A stretch of DNA of 19,101 nt from Conidiobolus incongruus B7586 (taxonomy: Eukaryota > Entomophthoromycota > Entomophthoromycetes > Entomophthorales > Conidiobolaceae): the NCBI GenBank assembly GCA_000697335.1, contig JNEM01011751.1, forward strand, positions 1 to 19,101. Reading direction: 5' to 3'. The notes under the pieces are model-generated. The model saw nothing but the letters and a program-made list of their open reading frames with translations, was not told the DNA's origin and searched no databases. This document shows, one piece after another, positions 9,033-19,101 of this stretch; the stretch's first letter is position 1; every line of letters starts with the position of its first letter. The translations under genes were made by a program, and so were the position numbers.

Positions 9033-9813
9033 TGTGACAAAATAGAAAATGTTAATCTAAATAGGGCAATACTGGTACTCAAAAGGGTAAAGATTCCAAG
9101 TTGATTTCAAATGCATAAGGTGAATAACTGAGATTTTGCATAATTTTTGTAAGGCAAATTCATACCATGATTACCATAGTAAAATAAATATGAGAGTAGT
9201 CTATTTGCAGTCGTTAGTAATTGCCCAAATCTGAAGTCATAGTTTGTGGGCATTTAATGCGAATTTCTCTAAGGAATATGATGAACATTGGCAATTTGTA
9301 AGATTTTCTTGAGAATTTTAGATACAGCATTTATTTGAAAATATATTCAATTTTAGAAGAATAAGGCTCAGAGTAATTAATTAATTTTTAGATAATTAAT
9401 ATAATGACTATCATCAAACCGCTTATGATAAGCTATGGATAATTTTAATGTTTTAATATTCAATAAAAATAGAAAAATTTTCAATTCTATTAATTCATAT
9501 GGAATTTCACTAAAATAATGCTAAATATCGATATAATATTTTGTTGTATTGGTACAAAGTTATTCAATATAAAACTTGATATATATCAAAAATGGAAATA
9601 CACTACGGTAATAAGCATTTGCACTTAAGTTGACACTTTTGAAATATAACGTCAATAATAGTCAATATTCAGACAATACTCATCAAATTTGCATTATATT
9701 CTCAAAATTTTAATAAAAAAATGAAATAAAACTAAATGAAGACTTATGCTAAATTTCGACAATCATTGTATCAAAGTTTTAACAAAAGTCCAATTTTCTT
9801 CTGTGGAAATTCT

Positions 9814-9852
9814 CAAATTTCTGACAGACTATACTCGAGTTTGTTGTTTGTT
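9814..9852 (+). repeat. Short diverged repeat, copy 2 (partner 2119-2160)
   Basis: It carries CAAAT, TGACA and TACTCGAGTTT (9832-9842) in the same order as the copy near 2119, with a few bases of gap. It is unassigned to any family. Confidence 0.25.
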
Positions 9853-12355
9853 AAGATAATTCCATTGAAGAGTTGAAGGTTTAACCCTGATTATATTTTA
9901 ATAAATATTCAAATTAACATCAGAGTTCTTGTATTTAGGGTTAGTAATTAAGAATTACAACAAAACTATTAAAATCATGATATATATTAGTATCAATCCA
10001 AATACCAATCATTGAAATAGATTTAACTAAAATTTTAATAAGCAATTTAATAAGTCTTAAAATTAGTGGGTTGTATATTTTAACAGCTTTAGATTAGATG
10101 AACATTTTAATGCTATAAGAGCATTTGCAAAATAATTGACAGTTTGGTGGATTATAGAGTTTTAAATTAATTTATGAATTATGATAATTCTATATTTCGC
10201 ACTTTTTTTAAATATTAGTAAAATTGAATATATTTGTTTATTATTATTGAGATCTTTTATGAATTTATGATCTAATTTAACTTCTTTTGTTCTATATACT
10301 TACTTGTTTTTATGATAATTCTATGTAAATATATAAAATTTTTCTATTTGGGTGGTAAAAATTAATACTAGCTGAATATTATATCCGAGAAATTACTTTA
10401 TTTGAGTATATACAAATACGATATTTTAGAATTTAATAAAATACAATATTTTGAAATAAATATCATAAAGCCATAGATTAATGGATTAATATATTAATAA
10501 ACAAGTTGTAATGTCGAGTACTTTCCAGGTACCATACACTACATCAAAGTAATCCTCACAGATTTTAAAGTATCCTTACTTGTAATACTAAAATTAATTG
10601 TCAATTCTACGCTATATTATTTAGTTTTACACTTGAACCCAGGTTTTTGTTAATTAATTGAACTAAAATTTAATTTCCATTCTTTTGTTATATCTTAATA
10701 ACTGTTATTTTTTAATATAAGTGCGAGTAAAAAGAGCATATCGTTATATGCATTGTGTAAAACTTATTTTCGTATACTTTGCTTTTTGTTACATATTTTA
10801 TTCTAAGATTGTGTTTGTCATTAACTAAATAGTCATGCTTTTCTGTATAGTAGTTATACTGTTGAGCTAAATAAAATATGACTAACAATTATTATTTGCG
10901 ATGATTATTTTTAAATGATATATATAATCGAATAATTAAAAATAATAAAAAAAATCACACTAAAAAGTGAATATTTGTTAAATCTAGGAAAAGCAATTTC
11001 AAAGTATTAATGAAACATAAGTTAATAATATTAAATAATGATATATACATTATAAATATTAACGCTATGCTATATAAGATATTAAAATTCCGACTACTAT
11101 TGACTTTGAAACATAATTTTAATATTCTTTTTCAAAATCATAAAATTATGCTGAATCATAAATTTTAATAACATTTTTAGTATTGAATTTTATCTCCCAT
11201 TACTAAGAAAAAAAATATTTATGTGAAACTCTAAAATGATTAAATGCTTGTAAGCATAATATTTAAAAATTATCTTTTATTAAGTTTCTAATCACTCTTT
11301 GATTTTATAATATTTAATAATGTTTAAATTGGCAGAATACAAGCAATAATTGAACTATATTTTAGAAATTCAAATTTTAAATATTACTAATGTTATTAAC
11401 AAAGAGAGTTACATGACAGTAAGTAAATTTTACTTAGTTATGCATTTAAATTATAAGAGCTTTAATTATGTTAAATGTCAAATGTTAAATTAATATCTCT
11501 AAAATTGATATTAGCTTGATTAAATAATATTTAGTATTTTTTAATATAAACGGTAAAATTAATTAATATTTTTTGATTTATATTGTTAAATTCTCGTTTT
11601 GATCTTCTATTTAATATTATTACTTTAACATTATAATAAAGAATTGATTTTATCACTTAATGAATTCTATATACATTCTCAAATACATTTTAATATATCA
11701 TTTTATAAAGAACCATTTAACATTAATCTTTAATTCAATTTTGGCTTGCAAATTTTGTAATGCAAAAACTCTAAATAATTTAATCGGCTGTTTTTACCCG
11801 AAGATAATTATTAATAGAAAGTTTGGTTTTGTTTTTACTATTGAATGTGGAGATATCGTGAAAATCAATTATATGTTCCCATTATAAGGGACAGATTCAA
11901 AAATTAATACAATTATATTTTGAGATATATTGACCAAACCGGAGTCAATAAATCTACATAAAAATATTTAATAATGGATATTGTTATATAATAGTCTCAT
12001 TTCCATAACCTATAAATGATTACTATAGATTAACATCTATATTTTCTAAAAATGCCTGATAAAACCCAATATATAAAAAAGGAAATTTTTTAATCTATAA
12101 GCTATGCAAGCAAAAAATCCAATAAATTGAATCGTTATTTTCCCGGAATTCAAATTTTATATGTATGTTTCTAAATGATGGTAAAGTTGGTTCAGAATAT
12201 TGTTAAAATAAACTATGAAAAATCTAGATACAATATAATTTGTATACATTTATAATGTTCTACTTATTATAATTTATTTCAGTAACGCACATTACTGTAG
12301 TATATTTACCAAGGTACCAAAAAAATTTTGAGAAAAAAATGTATTTTGATTATAC

Positions 12356-12630
12356 ATAATTTGTAAGATGTTCGGAGACAACTTAACCATTTGTAGAGAT
12401 GTTGTGTATAGATTGTGAGAAAAAATTACGGTAAACTGTTCAAAGTTAGTCTGATGTTATTGATACAAAGCAATTTCATTGGCTGGATAGATCATCAACT
12501 GGTTGCTCTCTAGCTTATGCCCATATCTTCACTGATTGATAAATATCCATTCTTCGAGTGAGAGAGAAATTTTGCTTGTATTTGCGACGGACTCAAATTC
12601 ATTGATAATTTGATCACTTATTGAATTTTT
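12356..12630. other. GC-richer island, no open frame
   Basis: About 270 bases with G+C well above their surroundings, including strings such as GGCTGGATAGATCATCAACTGG and GAGTGAGAGAGA. No frame gives a recognisable protein and no RNA family was recognised. It is a candidate decayed repeat or noncoding transcript. Confidence 0.3.
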
Positions 12631-13247
12631 TAAACAAATTTCGGATACAGAAAGGAGTATTTATTGAATTTTTCCGATTTTAATGGAAAATTTTGTTTAA
12701 ATTAGTTGGAGATATACTCAAAGCAGAGATAAGTAGATAATTAAGTGAAAAACAGATTGTGAATTATGGCTTGAAGAGTTTTTATAACATGATTTATCAC
12801 ATATTTAATTAATCACCTCAAATTGAACAGTCGGACTAATCTTTGAAATTTTCATAATATAAAAATTACTCGGATTTCTACTTACCATATAGTATAATGA
12901 AAAGTTAATGAATTATTATAAGTGAATTTGATATACAATATTTATAAATTAGAGAACATTATGTTTATTTGGGGAAATTTCGATATAATAGTTTCTTCAA
13001 TGGCTAGACTTTTATTTGAAAATATCATGAATGATAAGTTTTTTGGCAACATTGTTGAATAATTCGGATGGTTTTTGATGATAGTTTTTATCAATTGAGC
13101 TATTCTTTATTATCGTTATAACTAGTTTCTTTTTATAAATATTTGTTAATAGAAATTTAAATTTTGTTAATTAATATTGCTGTATTAGCCTCATTATTGA
13201 AATTGAGTAAAAACCTTCAAGAATTGGGTCTGGAAACGCTACTAAGA

Positions 13248-13261
13248 TAGATCTAGATCTA
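13248..13261. repeat. Perfect 14-base palindrome TAGATCTAGATCTA
   Basis: Two overlapping AGATCT units form a fully symmetric 14-mer, so it is both a short tandem repeat and a palindrome. No neighbouring gene explains it. Confidence 0.6.
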
Positions 13262-13986
13262 GTGTGTATCTAATCGAAGAACAGTTACAAGACTTATATC
13301 CTCACTTTTTAAAGTTTCAGGTATACGTTTGGATATTTTTAAAGTCGTAATTATTATTTTCAAACATCAAGCAAATTTTAGGCGATTATTGACGAATGAA
13401 AAAATTATAAAAATGTGAGGATATTTTAATTAACTGGAACAAAATTCAATGAAACATTCGGATGAATTTTACCCTAATAGTGCAGGTATAATGAATAATA
13501 AAAGCAAAAATAACGTAGTAGAAAATAGTTGTGTTTTATATGAATAACTGAGACATTTGAATTTCTATTTGAAATATGTTACTATATAGCTGCAACTCAT
13601 ATATCAAGTGCTCTTGGCAAAAATTACAATTAAAATTAAATATATGCATTTGAAATGCTTTTTTAGTTTCAACACATAGTAATATTAAAATTATATTATC
13701 TAGATATATAATCCCAATTGTTTATACCATTATATAAATACGAAGAATAAAAAATTAAATTAGTGTACTCAATATTAATTAATTAATTAATAGATTAATA
13801 GTTAAATTTCTATTTTTTTTAATAAAATTTTAAATTTTCACCTTAGTTGAATTTAATTAAAAATAATTCCGGATTGAAAAAATAATTACCGAAAAATTAA
13901 TAAAAAAATAATTTGCAAATTTTCAAATTGGATATTTTAAATTTTAGAAATTTTTTGCAATTAATAAACTAGAAATGAATTAAATT

Positions 13987-14120
13987 TATGCATAAAATAT
14001 CCCAAATCTGATAAATAGTATTTAAATTTCGGTATAAGATTAATTTTTAAAATGATGGATTTGATTGAAATACGCCGACCCAATTAAACTGAACCATCTA
14101 TTTAAAGTTCTACAAAATAC
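13987..14120 (+). repeat. Diverged dispersed repeat, copy 2 (partner near 2475-2600)
   Basis: This copy carries ATTTCGGTATAAGATTAA at 14026-14043 and ACCCAATTAAACTGA at 14078-14092, collinear with the blocks at 2500 and 2547. The two anchor blocks are about 53 bases apart here and 47 in the other copy. No right-hand inverted end like the one at 2700-2715 was found in the next 250 bases, so this copy is partial or older. Confidence 0.35.
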
Positions 14121-14268
14121 CTGATTGATTGAGCTTTGTATTACCAATGCAATTTAATTTACAATTATAGCTCTCTTAAAGCCAATTTTATAGGGGATTA
14201 ATTGGGAAATAGTCTATTTAATGCACTTGATTTTCAAACGTATTGCGCAAGTATCTTACGATCGTCTA

Positions 14269-14287
14269 TCCATCATGAGTGGATGGA
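14269..14287. repeat. Hairpin TCCATC-N7-GATGGA in a GC-richer island
   Basis: Six perfect pairs with a 7-base loop (ATGAGTG), extendable by two or three pairs past a bulge. The surrounding 14190-14360 is less AT-rich than its flanks and also contains ACGATCGT. No open frame and no run of T that would mark a terminator was seen. Confidence 0.45.
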
Positions 14288-14360
14288 GTATAGCTGATAA
14301 CTCTATTTGGCTAAGGAACATACCTTAATAGGCAATCTCCTAACCAAACTGTAGGATTTA

Positions 14361-15850
14361 GCTGAAAACTAAGAAATGAAGGATTCGTCATACCAATTCA
14401 CTAGTTGAATTTAACTGAAGATCTAATAAATCGATCAAAACAGGTTGAAAACTAGAAAATTTCAATTTATTAGCAACTAAAACAATAACCAATTAAATAA
14501 AATGAAACAAATTGAGTACCTTCCAAGGTTTCTAATATTTTTCCAAGTATTAACCGTTAAACTGTAATATATTAAATAATTTAAGTTATTTTTAAACCTT
14601 TGAGATGTCATTCATTTGCCCCAGGAACCTCCAATTTAATTATTAACTGTCCAACTGCTACAAAATCTATCATTTTAACACGTTTAATTTTCTTTGTTTT
14701 GATTTTATTTAATTAATAGTTGGCGATATTTTTTTCATATTATTATTTCATATTGTTAAAATTAGTATTCATCTTTTATATTACATGTGTATTTTGTGAA
14801 CTTGATAAGAAATGCTCTGAAATATTATCAAGTAGATTGAATGTTTATCTTTTATTCAATTTTAATATCAACAATTTTTAAAATCCCTTAGATGGCATAC
14901 ATTAATTATAACTCAACAATAAATGATTAATCAATCGGTTATTACTAAGGAAAATTAATAATAATTTCAAAAAAATAGGTTCAATTATTAAGAGTAAATG
15001 GATTAAATAAAATCCCTTCAAAATTGATAAAATTTCGGCAACTTTATATTCTTAGATATATTAAATTAATAGTGGTAAATATTAATGTATCATCTAAATA
15101 TGAACAAACATTTAATAACACTGAATTTTAGTTAATTAACAAATTTAGTAATATATTACCGTCAACTAGTTGTTTTATGCTAAAGTTAACTAGTTTTAGT
15201 AAAAGATATAATATAAAATGAGTAATCATGCAAAATAAAATGCACTTTTAATAAAAAAATCTATTCCATTTTATCATCTAATTTAAGCGGTGACTTTCTT
15301 CATTATACAAGTTTAATGTCTTTATCATTTATATTACAAAATAATACACTTTTAATATGATTCCCTTATGTTGATTTAAAAATAATATTTTCATTTGATA
15401 ATTAATAAATTGTTTATTATAATTTTGCAGCAAAATTTGATTACCTTGTTATGTACAATATGCACTTTATTGTAAGTTAATTATCTTTCATATAATCAAT
15501 CTTTTTTATCATAAATTATTAATTATGAGATACTATTGCTCAGATAAATTAATTCAATTAAAATTAATACATTTTTGCAAATATTGAAAATTGATTAATA
15601 TACATATTGAAAAATTACGAAATAGTCACTTTTTTGTTCAAATAATTATATAAATAAAAAAACCAATAAAGGAAACTATTTATAAAATTTTTGGATATTA
15701 TTAATTTAATAGATAAGGTTAGATTCATTAGAAATTAGTGGAACTGTTATCTTGAATTAATTATTTGCTAGAAAACTTTTCATTGATAATTTCTCTATTG
15801 AAATATTATGAATTTAAAATAATTGTATTTCATAGTATTTTAAATTTTAT
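14361..15850. other. AT-rich noncoding stretch with small palindromes
   Basis: No gene is seen. Around 15131-15195 there are GTTAATTAAC, CAACTAGTTG (15163-15172) and a second AACTAGTT (15188-15195), with 24 bases between the starts of the two AACTAGTT units. The rest is plain AT-rich DNA. Confidence 0.5.
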
Positions 15851-15954
15851 ATATAATTATTCGGCACTAAAAGGTCAGCTCGCCACGTAAAACAAATAAG
15901 TGATTTATAATACTAATTAACTGTATTAAATAATTAAGAAGCTTATCAATGCAG

Positions 15955-16050
15955 CCATGTGCACTCGATATAGCACGTTATAAGTGTTATCCACTTCATT
16001 AACAAAATTATATTGTATACTTTACCGTCATCGGAGTTCATTTCCGAGTA
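15955..16050 (+). other. Three successive small hairpins in a GC-richer island
   Basis: Hairpin 1: ATGTGC/GCACGT (15957-15962 and 15973-15978, 10-base loop, one wobble pair). Hairpin 2: AAGTG/CACTT (15982-15986 and 15992-15996, 5-base loop). Hairpin 3: TCGGA/TCCGA (16031-16035 and 16043-16047, 7-base loop). Together with GC-richer sequence from 15860 this could be a structured RNA. The stems are short, and the layout is not a tRNA or any family I recognise. The strand is arbitrary. Confidence 0.25.
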
Positions 16051-19000
16051 TCTATTTATAACTTTTTATGATATATTATAATTTAAAAATGAATTAAACA
16101 AAATAAATTTTATAATTAGTTATTATGTAATTAATAGTGCAATAATTTTGAACTCAAGCATGACTTCAATAGCATTGAATTTGATTTTAAAGTATCAAAT
16201 TTAATATTCATAAAATACCTATTTCATTAATATTTATTTGAAATCTTGAGAAAAATTTTTGATTATTATAAATGAAGTTTTTCAATTCAAAATTATATAT
16301 TTATAACTTAAACATATTTAATGAGTAAATAATTTATTATATGTATATATTTAATATTATAATCCCAATGCTTATTTTGGGTATTTTTATTGATAATAAA
16401 GAATTCCAAACTATACCAATAGTAAAATAGAAAGTAATTAAACAAAATGATGTATAAAAAGCATAGTCCTAAAAAAGAAGTTATTAAAATATTTAATTTC
16501 ATTTCACCTCTCTATGATTTCATCAGGTAAACAACAATTTAATAGGAATAAATGTTCATATGAATAAAATTTAACATTTCTCTATTCAATCACCAAATTA
16601 TTATTTAAATAATATCCAAAAAAAATCAAAATTCTAATTTTACCCCTGTTACTCTTAATCTCTAATATTCACTTAGTTTTGTGATCATATGTAATTATAA
16701 TTTTTCAAATTATAAACTAATTAATTCATGTAAACTTGGTATACGACCCCAATTAATTACATTGCATAATTTACAATCCATTTGACCAATTTTAGAAAAC
16801 CGAGTGGATATTTTATTCAATCAGATGATTAAAAAGTTAAAATTTTTCCAATTTAGTCAATAATAAAATAATTTCATAATTATAAATGGTTAGAAATTTT
16901 TATGGTGTATTTCAGAATAGATATCTGTTGGTGCTATTTGTTAATATTCCAATAATTCAGGGACAACACTGCCTATTAATATTTTATAGAACAAAATATT
17001 AATTAATATTCATATACTGATATTCATTATTTTAAAATATAACTAATGGTTTATATCTTTGATATGATTATTTATTACTATTTTAAGCTATTATAATTTT
17101 ACGATTTCTAAATTCAATTATATTTTCAGACATTTTAAATATTTCATTAATAATACAAATTGTAAATGAATTTTTAATAAAGTAAAATATAACAAATTCT
17201 CTAATCTATACTGAAAATAGTATATTTATATCTATAATCTAAAGGCCAAATGATTTTCAGGTACATACCTATATTGTCAAATTGAGATTTATATAAATAA
17301 TTTAACTTTGAAATATATTAATATCAAATGTATATTTATAATGTAAATACCAATCAATCTAAAATAACTATTAGTATAATTAATTCAAATTCACATATCT
17401 AATTTTGAAAAATTACAAATTATTAGATATTATTAAAATATTAACTTTCAAAATAACAATAATTAACCTGGAATGTTATAAAATTCATTCTTAAAAAATA
17501 TAATTGAAAATAATTTTATATTAATCATATATGAAAAAAAAATTTTAATAAAATAATATCATGATAGAAATTTTAAAATTTAAATATTTTTGTATTATAT
17601 TATTCTAATGTATAAAATAAGAAATATTTCTCAATTACTAAGATTCGTAATAATATTAGTTAAGTTATAACCATTTTACCAAATTATTGTATTCTAATTT
17701 TTAATAATTTTAAATATTTCTCTTTGTATTCAATTTATACATTAGATCTTATATTAATATGAATATTATATTGAATATATTAATTTGAAACTTAGGCACC
17801 TTGAAAATTGAATTTTTATTTTAAAATATATATCGCTTTATACTGACGATGTTGATATTGTGCTTTGACTAAAGTGAGGAAAATACTATCTTATGTTTCC
17901 AATTAGGAAATTTATGAAATATTGTGCTACCTTAAGAGGTTTTAGGCTTGACAAAATTGCTTAAAGGATTAATCAAAAATAAATTAGATTCAGAGTTTAG
18001 TGCAATTAAAATACAAAATATGGTGTAATTCGCAGTGAAAAAATCATAATAAATTCTCAAAAAATTGAAGTTTCACCATTAATTATAAATGCTTTGCATT
18101 TTATTATTTTCTCATGCATTTTTTGTTTGAAAAACATTAATTTCGTAGTATAAATAATTATATATTATAATTCCGAAAAATTTGTTATACAACGTATTAG
18201 AATTACAGTAGTTAAATTGGTGCTATTAGATGCTATTATAATTAACTAAATTCATATCAATTGCATTATCTGAAAGTTTTCACTGTATTAACCTCGGATC
18301 AAAATCATAATATCTGCAAGTAAATTAATAATATTTCAATTTTTTTATTTAATTACATTTAAATTCACCATTTATAATTTATAATAAAATTATTTTACAA
18401 ACCTGATTATTCAAATGATTAAAATCCAATATTTAATTAATTACTAGATTAATTATAGAAGTAAAACTATTTTAAAAAATTATGATTTATTTGATTAATT
18501 CAGATTTTCAATTTTGGAACATTTTAATCTATAAAATCCAAATTTGAATTATTATATTAAATTTATAAATTAATTTTTTATTCAATCCAAATATTAACTT
18601 TGTTATAAAATAATAAAATAATCCTGTATTATTATTAATGGCTATATAAAGAGATATATTATAATTAAAATAAACTATTGAATTTAGATAATATAATTGA
18701 TTAATAACAGAATTAATTAAAATAATTCAATATTTTGAAAATAATTTAAAATAAATAAAAAATAAGATTGAAAATATTTAAATATAAACCAAATTATTCA
18801 ATATTATTAAATTTTAATTTTAATATTAATTTTTAAATAAAATAATAAAAGATATAAAAAGGGATTATTATAATTGATTAATTATATAATATAAAAATTA
18901 TTTAAAAATATTAACTATATCTTTTTTCTCTCTTTGCTATTATTTTATATAATATTTTATAAATATACTAAATTTTTTATATTAGTATCATTATACCTAA

Positions 19001-19101
19001 ATCCCTCTCTAAAAAAATCTACTTGTGCATTAATTAACTTTATAAAAAAGGTAAATCAACTTGTAATATTGTTAGAATTACTAGTGTTAGCTAGTCTACT
19101 A
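16051..19101. other. AT-rich noncoding stretch to the window end
   Basis: No gene is seen. A 64-codon minus-strand frame at 16308-16502 is hydrophobic only because AT-rich codons give Ile, Phe, Leu and Tyr. A slightly GC-richer patch lies at 17840-17960. From 18300 on, the sequence is among the most AT-rich in the window (15% G+C in a counted line). No telomere repeat is present at the end. Confidence 0.55.

Larger units (their letters stand above)
8871..12355. other. AT-rich noncoding stretch, no gene seen
   Basis: A moderately GC-richer part at 8880-9300 contains a 16-base palindrome. The rest is AT-rich with no recognisable gene. A 75-codon plus-strand frame at 11660-11887 is dominated by Ile, Phe, Asn, Lys and Leu and has no visible domain, so it is treated as chance. 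No tRNA-like B box was found on either strand. Confidence 0.55.
12631..14180. other. AT-rich noncoding stretch
   Basis: No gene is seen. It holds a 14-base palindrome near 13248 and an AATT tandem run (about 13772-13790). The partial repeat copy starts near 13987. The remainder is background. Confidence 0.5.

Noticed and set aside
11660-11887. 75-codon open frame on the plus strand
   Set aside because: It is dominated by Ile, Phe, Asn, Lys and Leu, has no recognisable motif beyond one CxxC-like pair, shows no composition rise over the flanks, and is of a length expected by chance in 19 kb.
16031-16047. tRNA T-arm (5-base stem, 7-base loop)
   Set aside because: The loop GTTCATT is out of register with the TTCRA pattern, and no acceptor or anticodon arm fits around it.
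16308-16502. 64-codon hydrophobic open frame on the minus strand, resembling a membrane peptide
   Set aside because: Hydrophobicity is an artefact of AT-rich codons, and nothing around it supports a gene.
1-19101. Repeat-induced point mutation as the cause of the AT-rich DNA
   Set aside because: Hand counts on three lines (2041, 9301 and 13921) gave fewer TpA than ApT steps, the opposite of the usual signature. The sample is small; a whole-window dinucleotide index would settle it.
1-19101. Retroelement, LINE or transposase coding remains
   Set aside because: No stretch on either strand gave recognisable reverse transcriptase, integrase or transposase motifs, and no long terminal repeats were seen; only short noncoding repeats are supported.
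1-19101. CRISPR array, operon or other prokaryotic system
   Set aside because: There are no regularly spaced identical repeats and no clustered genes, and the one gene is of eukaryotic type.
19060-19101. Telomere or subtelomere at the window end
   Set aside because: The last bases (with GTTAGCTAGTCTACTA) are not a tandem telomeric repeat.

Overview
The window reads as a piece of a very AT-rich eukaryotic genome, most likely a fungus. It holds one convincing protein-coding gene in about 19 kb. That gene is an intronless 264-residue transcription factor with a Ser/Pro-rich N-terminal two thirds and two adjacent C-terminal zinc fingers, a layout common in fungal regulators. A fungus fits the finger style, the single exon, the TATA box close upstream and the proline-directed Ser/Pro sites. 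The exact lineage cannot be read from one gene. An early-diverging fungus is possible but not shown.

Layout. From 1 to about 6500 lies AT-rich DNA without a recognisable gene. It contains microsatellites, a cluster of nested palindromes (1906-2010), a short element with inverted ends (2500-2715) and pairs of old, diverged repeats. From about 6500 to 7990 lies a compact gene unit on the minus strand: CCAAT boxes, a TATA box, a leader with no ATG before the start, the zinc-finger gene (7629 down to 6835), and a 3' flank with a C-rich pyrimidine tract and an AATAAA. From about 8000 to 19101 the sequence again holds no convincing gene. It has a few moderately GC-richer islands with short hairpins or palindromes (near 9017, 12360-12620, 13248, 14260 and 15957-16047), and its last 800 bases are extremely AT-rich.

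The composition contrast is sharp. Hand-counted 60-base lines give about 53% G+C inside the gene (7201-7260), 28% at 2041-2100 and 15% at 18601-18660. This supports the zinc-finger gene as real and selected, and argues that the other short open frames are chance.

No gene set works together here. The regulator stands alone. Its N-terminal part carries two short motifs resembling the calcineurin docking sites of Crz1/NFAT-type factors (PTISIP and LPVP) and nine Ser/Thr-Pro sites. The most interesting hypothesis is therefore that it is a phosphorylation-controlled, perhaps calcineurin-linked, regulator. The remaining points of interest are noncoding: palindrome clusters and fossil repeats. All repeat and palindrome calls were made by eye.
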